A stretch of DNA of 64,000 nucleotides, taken from positions 1 through 64,000 of the forward strand of contig CAZLOH010000007.1 of the NCBI GenBank assembly GCA_964561105.1, read 5' to 3'. Below are positions 37,971 through 46,770 of the stretch, one piece after another; the first letter of the stretch is position 1, and every line of letters starts with the position of its first letter. The notes under the pieces were generated by a model. It was not told the DNA's origin. It saw only the letters and a program-made list of their open reading frames with translations, and did no database searches. The DNA comes from JADLHS01 sp964561105 (GTDB lineage: Bacteria; Verrucomicrobiota; Verrucomicrobiia; Limisphaerales; JADLHS01). Position numbers and translations under genes: made by a program.

Positions 37971-38678
37971 ATGAACGCCCAAGCGCTTCGACTTCGTGTC
38001 CGCCACTACTGGCGAAAGGAAATCCGGCCGCTGCTCGTGCTGGCGCTGGTTCTGTTCTCCATCCGTTCCTCGTTCGCGGATTGGAATGATGTGCCCAGCG
38101 GCTCGATGCGTCCGACCATTTTGGAAGGCGACCGCATCTTCGTGAACAAGCTGGCCTACGATCTCAAAGTGCCGTTCACGACGTGGCATATCGCCGAGTG
38201 GAGCAATCCCCGTCGCGGCGACATCGCGGTGTTCTACTCACCGTACGACGGCCAGCGCCTCGTCAAACGCGTCATCGGTCTGCCGGGTGACACCGTTGAG
38301 CTACGCAATAATCAACTCGTCCTCAACGGCCACCCGGTCGCCTATCAACCCATCGCTGAAGGAACCTTACGCGACATTCCCGCCTTCGAACGCGCGGGCC
38401 GGGTTTTCGCCAACGAAGAACTTCCGGGTCAGCCCCACCCCGTCACCGGCAATCCCGCTACGCCAGCGCGCCGAACCTTCGCGCCCATTGTCGTACCGGC
38501 CGGCGAATACTTCATGATGGGCGATAACCGGGATGACAGCTTCGACTCCCGTTACTGGGGCACGGTGAAGCGTCAACAAATTCTCGGTCGCGCCACCGCC
38601 GTCGTCCTCTCCTTCGATCGCGCCAATCATTATCGGCCTCGCTGGTCCCGGTTTGCCTCGGCCCTGAACCGAGACTGA
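37971..38678 (+). CDS. lepB: signal peptidase I
   Basis: A 235-aa membrane protease that removes signal peptides at the outer face of the inner membrane. One N-terminal transmembrane helix (about 18-36) precedes the catalytic Ser45 (VPSGSMRPT) and Lys99 (RLVKRVIGLPGD). The closing box GDNRDDSFDSRYWG is intact. The ATG at 37971 is preferred because upstream codons overlap the recQ end and would put a basic leader before the anchor. About 56 bases after recQ, possibly co-transcribed. Confidence 0.95.
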   Translation: MNAQALRLRVRHYWRKEIRPLLVLALVLFSIRSSFADWNDVPSGSMRPTILEGDRIFVNKLAYDLKVPFTTWHIAEWSNPRRGDIAVFYSPYDGQRLVKRVIGLPGDTVELRNNQLVLNGHPVAYQPIAEGTLRDIPAFERAGRVFANEELPGQPHPVTGNPATPARRTFAPIVVPAGEYFMMGDNRDDSFDSRYWGTVKRQQILGRATAVVLSFDRANHYRPRWSRFASALNRD

Positions 38679-38776
38679 GCTTCGCATCGCCGCTCGACGA
38701 CGGACAGGAAGGGTGGCGTGCCGCTCCTTGGGGTTAGATCGTTCACAGAAATCAGGTAGCGGGTTGGTGTTGGTTG

Positions 38777-38838
38777 CCCCTCACCCCGTCCCTCTCCCCA
38801 TCCGATGGGGAGAGGGTGGCCGCAGGCCGGGTGAGGGG
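38777..38838. repeat. strong compound hairpin
   Basis: Outer arms CCCCTCACCC (38777-38786) and GGGTGAGGGG (38829-38838) and inner arms CCCTCTCCCCAT (38790-38801) and ATGGGGAGAGGG (38805-38816) are perfect complements with a 3-base inner loop. This CCCTCTCCCC-type palindrome is widespread in intergenic regions of unrelated bacteria. It lies between lepB and the 3' end of the convergent frameshifted gene, so it may also work as a terminator. Confidence 0.85.
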
Positions 38839-38907
38839 TTGGCGAGCAAATAAGCTTCGCCTTCACGCTGCTGACTCGCGCCGTTCTGACGATCACGTTT
38901 CAGAGCT

Positions 38908-40382
38908 TCAATCCTGGCGATCCACCTTCGGCCAAACCGCATCCCGCCCCGACCACAAATCAAAACGGTTCGTCGCACTGGGTGGCGTGGCATCACCGCC
39001 ATCGTCACGTCCATCCTCACCGGCGGAATACAGCGTGAACGAGCCATCCGGATTGAGCCGATAGCCCAGCGGATGCGCGCCCATCAGGTCTATCGGGACT
39101 GCGGAAAGGAACTCCGGCAACAGGGCTTCAAGGTTTGTCGGATGGCGGCCGACGCGCAATCTGTATCGCTCCAGCGCAATCGCGGCAACGGTCAGGCGGC
39201 GCTGGGTCTCGGAACGAAAACAGTTGCCGGCCGCTTTGAGCGAGCTTGGTATCGCCATCGAGCTGAACACGTAACGGTAGCGCCCCAGTGGTGAACCGAA
39301 TGCGTTAACCATCGTGGTGACATTCTTTTGCAATTCGGCTTGCACTGCCGGCCAGGCCACCCCTGACTTCAACTTGCGGATGGCATCAAGGTTTTGCTGA
39401 TGGTGTTCAAGAAAGAACATTTCGTCGGTTTCCAAGTTGGGCCCCAGTACGCCACCGCCACATAGGCGTCAAAGTAGTCCTGCGCTGATGTGAGCACCGG
39501 CGGGCCGGGCGTGAAGTTGCCCCGCGAATACGCCAACTTCTCCCGTAAACTGGCCGGTTGAATCATGGCGAAGGCCGACTCCCCAAACGCGCGCTCACCC
39601 AACATTCCGGTCTCGAACGCGTCGGCAATGTCCACCGCTTCCCAATCCTCTTGTATTCCAGCCAACCTTTCCTCGTTCCACCCATCCGCCTGCAACGCCT
39701 GCCACGTCGCCGACAATCCCAGTCCCGCCACCCCCACTCGAATCATTTGATTAACCAAGGTGTTGTCCTCGTGATGAAATCGCGCCAACCGGGTCAAGGC
39801 GCGAAGGTCCAGGGCGGCCCGGTCAAGCTCATGCGCGCGCAAGGCCACCATCGCATCACCTCCCAGCCATTGCGCCGCCGTGCGAATGGCGATGGTCGGC
39901 AATTTGCGCCCAATGAGAAAATTGGTCGGGTCGTTGAAGAAATATCGCGGCGGAAACCGGACCGCTTCGCGCAATTCCGCAGTGATGTCCGCGTTGTCCG
40001 TGTATTGCGTCGCGAGAACCTCCCAGGTCTCCGAACCGTTTGTCACACCGATTGCCGAAGACAATGCCGGCTGTGGCAACGTCCACATGACCCGCGCCTG
40101 GCCCGGCTCGCCGTATGGCATGAAGTCCAGACTCGACGGTTGAAAGCGCAGCTTGCTCGCGCGGTCCGCGGCCGCTTGCAATCGCTTGAGACTCGGTGAG
40201 ATTTCGGGTGGCTTGGGATAGCCCAGTTCTGTGGCCGAAAGCTTTTCCCCCTTCGCCCGCAACTCCGCCTTGTATTTCGCCAGCGCGGTCGGCCGCCGCG
40301 ATCTCCCCATCCAAAGCACGCACAACGCGATCAGGAAAATCGCCCCAAGGAGAAAGTCGAGGCGGCGCAGCGGTCGGTTCAT
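38908..40382 (-). pseudogene. membrane-anchored hypothetical gene split by a -1 frameshift
   Basis: Two minus-strand frames join into one protein of about 490 residues. The first (40382 to about 39445) has an N-terminal transmembrane anchor (LLGAIFLIALCVLW) and a long helical domain. The second (about 39435 to 38908) continues with ETDEMFFLEHHQQNLDAIRK and ends in a pseudopilin-like C-terminus (ALERYRLRVGRHPTNLEALLP; FTLYSAGEDGRDDGG). The break falls at a run of four Gs on the coding strand (39442-39445); one more G restores the frame. The cause may be a real mutation, a sequencing error, or slippage. The family is unknown. Confidence 0.7.
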
Positions 40383-40404
40383 GGTTCGCGTTTCGATGCA
40401 GGAA

Positions 40405-41097
40405 TTAAAAACCGCGCTGAGTGATTGGCTCCATGCTGCCTTTGGGCGGCTGGGCTTGCGGTCGCTGGTGTTGCTTCACGTGCGCGCGCAGGTCGAGGGC
40501 GATCTTTAACACGACCAACAAGGCCAGGCCGGCCACGGGCGAACCCAGCGCCATGACCAGGAAACCGCCGCCGAGAATCGCCACATGCAACACCACTACG
40601 CGACCGTACGGCTGATTCATCAACGCGGACAATGACGCCGTCCGGTATTCCCCGCGCAGCAGATAATTCCACCCGAACGAAAAGCCGTGACTGACGATCA
40701 GCGCCAGCACCGCCACCCACAATTGCTGTTCGGAAATCAACCGCAGGAACAGATCGCTATCCGGGAACGGTGCCCCCTGACGAAATTGCCCCCCGAAGAA
40801 TCCCACCACGAAGACGCCATGCACAAACGTGAACAGGCCATAGTGGAAGCAGAAGAACGGAATCAGGAATGCCTTGGCCAGCCAGTTCAGACCATTTTGC
40901 GGAGCGGCCAGCAGCATCTTCAACACGTTGAACCCGCCCACCACCACATTCTCGATCCAGAACAGATAAACCAACGGAAAGATTTCCCACCCAAAAAACA
41001 GCACCCCGGCCAGCGGGATCAAATTGGCCAGCACGAGCGCGATCACCGTCGGCAGCCCGCCATTGACCGGTCTGGCCGGCGAGCCTCCCGCGTTCAC
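40405..41097 (-). CDS. DUF6498-type multi-helix membrane protein
   Basis: A 230-aa integral membrane protein starting at a GTG (41097) that overlaps the stop of the alcohol dehydrogenase gene (ATGTGA). Six or so hydrophobic helices; signature segments are FPLVYLFWIENVVVGGFNVLKML, FFCFHYGLFTFVHGVFV and SHGFSFGWNYLLRGEY, which fit DUF6498. The family has no known function. The overlap indicates translational coupling to the dehydrogenase, though a metabolic link is not obvious. Confidence 0.75.
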   Translation of the reverse strand: MNAGGSPARPVNGGLPTVIALVLANLIPLAGVLFFGWEIFPLVYLFWIENVVVGGFNVLKMLLAAPQNGLNWLAKAFLIPFFCFHYGLFTFVHGVFVVGFFGGQFRQGAPFPDSDLFLRLISEQQLWVAVLALIVSHGFSFGWNYLLRGEYRTASLSALMNQPYGRVVVLHVAILGGGFLVMALGSPVAGLALLVVLKIALDLRAHVKQHQRPQAQPPKGSMEPITQRGF

Positions 41098-42248
41098 ATC
41101 GCCGCCTCCAGCACGGCCGTCAGTTCTGGCACTGTCAATCGAATCGGATTCGCCTTCATGCTGCTCGCCTGGGCCGCTTTGGCGACCAATTCCGCCTGTT
41201 GCTTCGATGATATTCCGTATCTGCACAGGCCCGGAATCCGCAGTTTGCGCACCAATTCCCCGACCCAAAGCACCCCGTCGTCGGCCGTCGCGTCCTCCCG
41301 GCCAGTCAGTCGTCGCGCGATTTCCCGATAACGCTCCAGCGTGTCGCCGTCCGGCTGGCGTGCGCGCAACGCCCGCAGGTTTGCCGCCATCACGTGCGGC
41401 AACAACGCGGCGCAAACCGCTCCATGCGGTGCGGAAAACATCCCGCCGATCGGCGCGGCGAACCCATGCACCGCGCCCAGCCCGGCATTGGCCAGTGCCA
41501 GGCCCCCGAACAGACTCGCCAGCGCCATGTCTTCGCGCGCCGCCGCGTTGGTCCCGTCCTGAAACGCCACCCCCAATGACCGCGCCACGCGCTCCAGCCC
41601 ATCGCGACAGATCGCATCGGTCAGGGGATTGGTTCGATTGCAAGTGAACGGCTCGATGAGTTGCGTCAGCGCATCCAGTCCCGTGGTCGCCGTGAGGTCC
41701 GGCGGCAGGTCATAAGTCAATTCCGGATCAATCAGCGCAACCGTTGGCAGCATCAACGGACTGCGCAGGCTGACTTTCACGCGCTGTTCCGGCGATGCCA
41801 ACACCGCGTTGCGGGTCACCTCCGACCCCGTCCCCGCCGTCGTCGGAATCGCGATGAACGGCACGGAGGGTTTGGCCAAAGCCCGACCCCGGCCGATCAC
41901 CTCCAGATAATCCAGCACCTCCCCTCCGTTCGCCACCATCGCTGCGATGGCCTTGCCGGCGTCTATCACACTGCCGCCGCCGACCGAAATGACCAGCTCG
42001 CAATCCGCTCCTCGCGCCCGGGCCATCCCCTGCTCCGCCACGGCGAGCGTCGGCTCGCCGGAAACAGAGAAGCGCGTCAAGGCCACGCCTGCCGCTTCCA
42101 ACCATTCGTCGGCCTTCGCCGCTCGGCCCGCGTCCCGGCCCGTGACCAGCAAAGCGCGCCTGCCAAACCCGGAGGCGAGCGAGGCAAGCTCGCGGAGCTT
42201 TCCATTGCCGAAAACAATCCGCGTCGCCGTGGCGAACTCAAAGTTCAT
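41094..42248 (-). CDS. iron-type (group III) alcohol dehydrogenase family enzyme
   Basis: A 384-aa NAD(P)-dependent dehydrogenase. The nucleotide-binding GGGSVIDAGKAIA and substrate-side PTTAGTGSEVTRNAVL motifs are intact. Metal ligands expected are an Asp and three His: the Asp (GLDALTQLIEPF) and the histidines in GAVHGFAAPIG and APHGAVCAA are present. The second position reads Gln instead of His (DALTQ), a variant known in part of the family that may change metal use. The physiological alcohol cannot be told. Downstream of the ABM gene on the same strand, with a family I palindrome between them. Confidence 0.9.
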   Translation of the reverse strand: MNFEFATATRIVFGNGKLRELASLASGFGRRALLVTGRDAGRAAKADEWLEAAGVALTRFSVSGEPTLAVAEQGMARARGADCELVISVGGGSVIDAGKAIAAMVANGGEVLDYLEVIGRGRALAKPSVPFIAIPTTAGTGSEVTRNAVLASPEQRVKVSLRSPLMLPTVALIDPELTYDLPPDLTATTGLDALTQLIEPFTCNRTNPLTDAICRDGLERVARSLGVAFQDGTNAAAREDMALASLFGGLALANAGLGAVHGFAAPIGGMFSAPHGAVCAALLPHVMAANLRALRARQPDGDTLERYREIARRLTGREDATADDGVLWVGELVRKLRIPGLCRYGISSKQQAELVAKAAQASSMKANPIRLTVPELTAVLEAAM

Positions 42249-42257
42249 AAATCAACT

Positions 42258-42323
42258 GTAACCGCCAACGTGAGGAGGCGGACCAGCAACAATCGCTTTC
42301 CGCCTCGTTACCTCGGCGGCTAC
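42258..42323 (+). repeat. dispersed palindrome, family I, copy C
   Basis: GTAACCGCCAACGTGAGGAG as left arm and CCGCCTCGTTACCTCGGCGG with CTAC as right arm, 66 bp in all, like the copies at 8111 and 10954. Its right end supplies the stop codon (TAG, complement of 42320-42322) of the ABM gene, so insertion may have reset that gene's terminus. Confidence 0.8.
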
Positions 42324-42625
42324 CACTTTGAATCCTCCGGGAACACATTCGCAAACTTCAGACTTGTTCGCGGCGCGGCCATCATCGGTGCGACGGTGTC
42401 CCGCCAGACCTGATAATGCTGCGTCTCCTTTTGCGCGGCGGGGGCTTCCGGCGTCCGATACACCTCCACCAGCACGAAGCGCGTCGGATCGTCGGCCTGT
42501 TGCACCACATCAAATCGCGCAATGCCCGGCTCGCGCACGCTTTGTCGCGCGTTCTCCCGCGTCGCCGCCTTGAATGTTTCGACACACTCCGGCTTCACCT
42601 GCACCTGAACATGGACAACCAGCAT
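42320..42625 (-). CDS. ABM-domain small monooxygenase (putative quinol monooxygenase)
   Basis: A 101-aa protein with the dimeric ferredoxin-like ABM fold: MLVVHVQVQVKPECVETFKAAT, SVREPGIARFDVVQQADDPTRFVLVEVYR, and a helix with HYQVWRDTV. Members include YgiN and LsrG and are cofactor-free oxygenases or isomerases; the substrate here is unknown. It precedes the alcohol dehydrogenase gene on the same strand, a frequent pairing. The stop codon comes from the adjoining palindrome. The 5' end is repeated at 43425-43462, beyond the toxin-antitoxin pair. Confidence 0.85.
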   Translation of the reverse strand: MLVVHVQVQVKPECVETFKAATRENARQSVREPGIARFDVVQQADDPTRFVLVEVYRTPEAPAAQKETQHYQVWRDTVAPMMAAPRTSLKFANVFPEDSKW

Positions 42626-42640
42626 GGAATTTTGGAGAAC

Positions 42641-43036
42641 TTAGGCTGCAACCCGGCGCTTGAAATAATGATGCGGAAAGTCGGCTAGCTTTTCGAGGAT
42701 TGTGTCCGTATGCCAAAGCTCGACATTCTCCACTTTGGCGGTCGCAGCCAACAATCGGTCCGCCGGGTCTTTGTGCGACCACGGCCAAAGCACCGATTGC
42801 CGGGCAATCGGCACGGTGATGGGCAATATGGTCCACGACGGTAAAGCGAGATCGAGCCATGTGTCGGGGTCGTCGGGTACGTTGCCTCCCTGCCAATGCC
42901 GATAGAGTTCAATAACCGACACGGGAGAAAGGCATCGTTCATTTCCGGGATTGCTCAAGGCCGATTCAACCTCCGCGGGAATTGGCAGCCGGCGACAGAA
43001 CTGAATGAAGAGGTTGGTATCGGCCAAAATTCTCAC
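42641..43036 (-). CDS. PIN-domain toxin (VapC-type ribonuclease)
   Basis: A 131-aa PIN nuclease starting at a GTG (43036) that overlaps the antitoxin stop (GTGA). Acidic active-site residues are visible: D in VRILADTNLFIQF, E in PVSVIELYRHW, and the C-terminal pair in HKDPADRLLAATA and WHTDTILEKL. Typical PIN toxins cut specific tRNA or rRNA and are silenced by the partner. A longer in-frame reading upstream would cover the antitoxin end and is rejected. Confidence 0.9.
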   Translation of the reverse strand: MRILADTNLFIQFCRRLPIPAEVESALSNPGNERCLSPVSVIELYRHWQGGNVPDDPDTWLDLALPSWTILPITVPIARQSVLWPWSHKDPADRLLAATAKVENVELWHTDTILEKLADFPHHYFKRRVAA

Positions 43037-43254
43037 TTCCAGTCCTCCATGACTGGCGACTGCAAATCTCCGTAGCGGCTTGGGTCGTCCGGCATTCCCA
43101 CGCGCCACGGGGCAGCCAGCGTCGGCACCGAACTGAGAACGGCTTCGGGGTGACCATTACTGGTGATCGTGACCCTGGCACCGTGTTTGACTTCTTCCAC
43201 CAACTCGGGCAGCCGCTCGCAAGCCTCGCTGATCGGTACGATGATTGCCTTCAT
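43033..43254 (-). CDS. Phd/YefM-type antitoxin
   Basis: A 73-aa protein from the ATG at 43254: MKAIIVPISEACERLPELVEEVKHGARVTITSNGHPEAVLSSV gives the DNA-binding Phd/YefM fold. A C-terminal toxin-binding tail (PSRYGDLQSPVMEDWK) follows. It neutralises the PIN toxin and probably autorepresses the pair. An upstream start adds 17 residues outside the family pattern. The stop overlaps the toxin GTG. Confidence 0.9.
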   Translation of the reverse strand: MKAIIVPISEACERLPELVEEVKHGARVTITSNGHPEAVLSSVPTLAAPWRVGMPDDPSRYGDLQSPVMEDWK

Positions 43255-43424
43255 GGCCTGAAGGGTAACCACAAGAACCTTCATTTCAATCCCCAAACCG
43301 GACAATCCCCATGTCAGTAAGCCGATTGGGCAACTTGTTCAATGCCGGCAAACTGAGCGATCCTGGCTCGGTGTGATTACTCGCACATTTGATTTTGTTG
43401 CCACCCGAACGCGGTTGGAAGATT

Positions 43425-43462
43425 CCGGCTTCACCTGCACCTGAACATGGGCAACCAGCATG
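43425..43462 (-). pseudogene. duplicated 5' fragment of the ABM gene
   Basis: The minus strand encodes MLVAHVQVQVKPES, matching the first residues of the ABM protein at 42625. At DNA level 37 of 38 bases equal 42589-42626. A good Shine-Dalgarno (GGAAGAAA) precedes this copy, while the intact gene has a different leader. So this looks like the original gene start left behind when the toxin-antitoxin module entered. Confidence 0.85.
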
Positions 43463-43504
43463 ACATTTCTTCCTTTCCGGCTTGCTCGCCATCAAGCTTT
43501 TGCC

Positions 43505-45418
43505 TTACCAACCTTCCGCGTCTCCACCCGCGCGCGGATCCGCCGCCCCCACAAAACTTTTCCCATCCGCACTCCGCGCCACGATTTGTGAAACCGACAG
43601 GGAACTCAGTTCCTTGATTTTGTGCCCACGCGCAGCCAACGCGGCTTTCCGATTCTCCGGCAATGTCTTCTCCACCATCAATTCATCCGGCGACCACTGT
43701 TGGTGAATGAGTGGCGCCGCGAGAGCTTCCGCCGGAGTCTGCCCCAGATCGAGCATCGCCACCAGCTCCTGCAACACGGCGGAAATAATCTTCGGCCCGC
43801 CGGCCGCACCGAGCGCAATGATCGGCTGGCCGTTCTTGAGCACAATCGTCGGCGTCATGCTCGACAACGGCCGCTTGCTCGGCTCGACCGCATTCGCCTC
43901 CGCGCCGATCAAACCGAACGCGTTCGGGACGCCCGACTGCACCGAGAAGTCATCCATCTCATTGTTCATCACCACGCCCGTGCCGGGAATGACCACTTTC
44001 GAGCCGTAGGTGGTATTGATGGTCGCCGTGACTGCGACCCAGTTGCCCTCCGCATCCGCCACCGACCAATGTGTGGTGTGCTGCTTGTTCAACTTCGTGG
44101 CCGCCGACGCAAGCAGGCTTTGATCTCCAGTGTCCGAACTAAAATGAGCCTCTCCGCGTCGGTTATCCTGGAAATCGGAGCGAGCATGAGCCGCCTGTGG
44201 CTTGAAAAAATCGCGGTGCGCGTCTGGTGGGTTGCCATGAGAAAGCACTGGCGTCGCGCGTTCCAAATTGATCTTCTTCGCGAGCGTGGCCGCGTATTTC
44301 TTCGCGAGCAACCCACGCGGGACTTGGGCAAAGTCCGGATCCCCCAACCAGTACGCACGATCAGCAAAGGCGAGTTTCATCGTCTCGGCCATGACATGCA
44401 AACGAGTCGCCTCATCGAGCTTCTTCACCTTGAACTTTTCCAGGATGTTCAACATCTGGATCAGATGCACGCCCCCGGAACTGGGCGGAGGAAACGACAC
44501 CAACCGGTAGCCACGGTAAGTGGTCTCGACCGGCTGGCGGAGCGCGATGTGGTAGTTCGCAAAGTCAGCGGCGGTCATGATGCCACCATTGGCTTTCATC
44601 CATTTCTCCGCCGCCTGAGCGAGCGGTCCGCGATAAAACCAATCCCTCCCCTGCTCCGCAATCGCTCGATAGGTGGCGGCAAGCTCCGGCTGCTTCAAAA
44701 CTGCTCCCGCCCGCACCGGCTTGCCTTCCGGCAAAAAAATGGCGCGTGAAGCCTCGAACTTGGCGAGGTCAACCGCCACGGATTGCAAGCGCGCCGCGTA
44801 ACCCGGACTGACCACGAATCCTTGCTCCGCGATTTCCGCCGCGGGCAGGAGGAGTTCCGTCCACGGTTTGCGACCATGATGCTTCACTGCATACTCGAAC
44901 GCCGCCACCTCACCGGGCACGCCAATCGCCAGCGCGCCCGTCTGACTAAGTTCGGTGTCGCCTTTCCCGTCCCGAACGAACATGTCCCGCGTCGCCGCTG
45001 CCGGCGCCCTTTCCCGTCCGTCAATCGCCACGAACTTCCCATTCGCCAGCCGGATGAGCATGAAGCAACCGCCGCCGATGCCGGAATTTTGCGAGTCCAC
45101 GACGCCCAACGTCAGGCCGACCGCCACCGCCGCGTCAATCGCATTGCCGCCGGACTTGAGCGTGTTCAAGCCAGCCTGCGTGGCAATCGGGTTGACGGAC
45201 GCAACCATGCCGTGTGTAGCCGGCAACTCGCCAGCGGCCATCGCTGCCGCGCAACCGAAGCAAGCCAGCTCACCGGCGATGGTTCGCAGAAACAAGGCGC
45301 GGCCGTGCGTACCGCTCCAACCCGAGCGACGCAACGACGGCTGCCGGCCATCGTCCGGCGCTTCAAACACAACCGCGCTGCTCTTGAATGGTGTTCGCGG
45401 TTGCCGCCGAGTCCTCAC
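43505..45418 (-). CDS. ggt: gamma-glutamyltransferase
   Basis: A 637-aa self-cleaving enzyme that hydrolyses or transfers the gamma-glutamyl group of glutathione and related peptides, normally in the periplasm. The autoprocessing site is the Thr pair in KQHTTHWSVAD, where the small subunit begins; VTATINTTYGSKVVIPGTGVVMNNEMDDF follows and MVASVNPIATQAGLNTLKSGGNAIDAAVA marks the large subunit. The first 70 residues are poorly conserved, resemble local repeat sequence and may not all be translated, so the start is uncertain. It overlaps gltS by 4 bases. Confidence 0.93.
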   Translation of the reverse strand: MRTRRQPRTPFKSSAVVFEAPDDGRQPSLRRSGWSGTHGRALFLRTIAGELACFGCAAAMAAGELPATHGMVASVNPIATQAGLNTLKSGGNAIDAAVAVGLTLGVVDSQNSGIGGGCFMLIRLANGKFVAIDGRERAPAAATRDMFVRDGKGDTELSQTGALAIGVPGEVAAFEYAVKHHGRKPWTELLLPAAEIAEQGFVVSPGYAARLQSVAVDLAKFEASRAIFLPEGKPVRAGAVLKQPELAATYRAIAEQGRDWFYRGPLAQAAEKWMKANGGIMTAADFANYHIALRQPVETTYRGYRLVSFPPPSSGGVHLIQMLNILEKFKVKKLDEATRLHVMAETMKLAFADRAYWLGDPDFAQVPRGLLAKKYAATLAKKINLERATPVLSHGNPPDAHRDFFKPQAAHARSDFQDNRRGEAHFSSDTGDQSLLASAATKLNKQHTTHWSVADAEGNWVAVTATINTTYGSKVVIPGTGVVMNNEMDDFSVQSGVPNAFGLIGAEANAVEPSKRPLSSMTPTIVLKNGQPIIALGAAGGPKIISAVLQELVAMLDLGQTPAEALAAPLIHQQWSPDELMVEKTLPENRKAALAARGHKIKELSSLSVSQIVARSADGKSFVGAADPRAGGDAEGW

Positions 45419-46695
45419 TGCTTTAAGAAGTTCAAAAACGCTGTAATGTTGGTCGCGTTGAGGAAATCAATCAGGAACGCGCCAACAATAGGCAACACCA
45501 GGAAGGCGCGCGGCGCGGGCCCAAAGCGTTCCACCAGCGCCTTCATGTTGGCCACGGCATTGGGCGTGGCCCCCAGACCGAACCCGCAATGACCGGCCGC
45601 CATCACGGCCGCTTCAAAATCTCGCCCCATCAACCGGAACGTCACAAACCAGGCGAACGCCGCCATCATCGCCACCTGCACGGACAAGATCACCAGCATC
45701 GGCACGGCGGCATTCGCCAGTTCCACCAGATTCATGCTCATCATCGCGAGCGCCAGGAAGATGCCCAGTGTCACCGATCCGAGCGTGTCAATGACCTCGG
45801 TTTTCACCCAGCGGGCGCCGGCGAGGTCCAGGAGATTGCGCGTCGCCACCCCGAGGAGCATGGCGCCCATATAGACCGGAAAAATGATTTTTGTTTCCTG
45901 AATGAAATAGCTGACCCATGCGCCGAGTTTGATCACGACGAGCAGCAACAGCAAATGCGCGAGGAACGACTTTCCGTAACCCGCCAAAGCGCGCAGGTCC
46001 GGCAGAATTCCCGAATCGTTGGTCTGCCCCGCTTCGAGATGTGTCGTCGCGGCGGCCGACGCCTTCAAACCGCGCCGACGAATCAGCGCCCCGCCCACCG
46101 GACCACCGAGCAACCCGCCCGCCACCAATCCAAACGTCGCCGCCGCCACGCCCAGGACCGGCGCGCCCGCCAACCCCGCCTTTTCCAGCTCCGGCGCAAA
46201 ACCCAGCGCCGTGCCGTGACCACCGGTCATCGTCACACTCCCGCAGACCAAGCCCAGCAACGGCGGCGCGTCCAGTAGTTTCGCCATGCCCACGCCGATA
46301 AAATTTTGCAGCACGGCGAGCACCGCGGCGATGCCCAGGAAGAGCAACACCTGCACGCTGCCCTTCTTTACCAGCGACCAACTCGCGTTCAACCCGATGC
46401 AGGTAAAGAACCCCACGAGAAAAGGCAGGTTCACGCCTTTGGCCGGCGCCTTCACCCACTCCGGCTCGGTGGTCACCAGCCAGGTCCACCATGGGGCGGT
46501 GACGCTGGTGGCGAATTTCGCGACGAACAGACCGGTAAGATTGCCCACCAGCAGGAGCAACGACACCAGCAACCCGCCGACCACCGGCGCCGGGATATTG
46601 AAGCGCGCCAGCAACGGAACGCGTCGCACGATTTGTTCGCCGAGCAACAACACCGGTATCGCCAGCGCCACGGTAAACCAGGCAGAAATGGTCAT
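45415..46695 (-). CDS. gltS: sodium/glutamate symporter
   Basis: A 426-aa inner-membrane carrier with about ten helices. FNIPAPVVGGLLVSLLLL, the G-rich CGSVTMTGGHGTALGFAPEL in the middle, and AAGHCGFGLGATPNAVANMKAL near the end are the two inverted re-entrant signatures of GltS. Because its stop overlaps the ggt start (ATGA), glutamate released from gamma-glutamyl peptides outside the membrane by Ggt can be imported by this carrier: a coherent salvage unit (inference from co-location). Confidence 0.95.
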   Translation of the reverse strand: MTISAWFTVALAIPVLLLGEQIVRRVPLLARFNIPAPVVGGLLVSLLLLVGNLTGLFVAKFATSVTAPWWTWLVTTEPEWVKAPAKGVNLPFLVGFFTCIGLNASWSLVKKGSVQVLLFLGIAAVLAVLQNFIGVGMAKLLDAPPLLGLVCGSVTMTGGHGTALGFAPELEKAGLAGAPVLGVAAATFGLVAGGLLGGPVGGALIRRRGLKASAAATTHLEAGQTNDSGILPDLRALAGYGKSFLAHLLLLLVVIKLGAWVSYFIQETKIIFPVYMGAMLLGVATRNLLDLAGARWVKTEVIDTLGSVTLGIFLALAMMSMNLVELANAAVPMLVILSVQVAMMAAFAWFVTFRLMGRDFEAAVMAAGHCGFGLGATPNAVANMKALVERFGPAPRAFLVLPIVGAFLIDFLNATNITAFLNFLKQ

Positions 46696-46770
46696 CGCGC
46701 ACAGAAATGCCAGTTTACGTTGTCAAAAGTCAATCGCTCCGTAATCATTCTTCGCCCGCGGGAAGTCAAA

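Noticed and set aside
40405..41643. A 412-residue version of the DUF6498 protein
   Set aside because: The extra N-terminus would overlap 550 bases of the alcohol dehydrogenase gene and is a Gly/Arg-rich shadow. The GTG at 41097 overlapping the stop is a better start.
46306..46770. N-terminal extension of the DapB-like dehydrogenase
   Set aside because: It runs antisense through gltS and is His/Gln/Arg-rich. The Rossmann motif begins right after the ATG at 46771.
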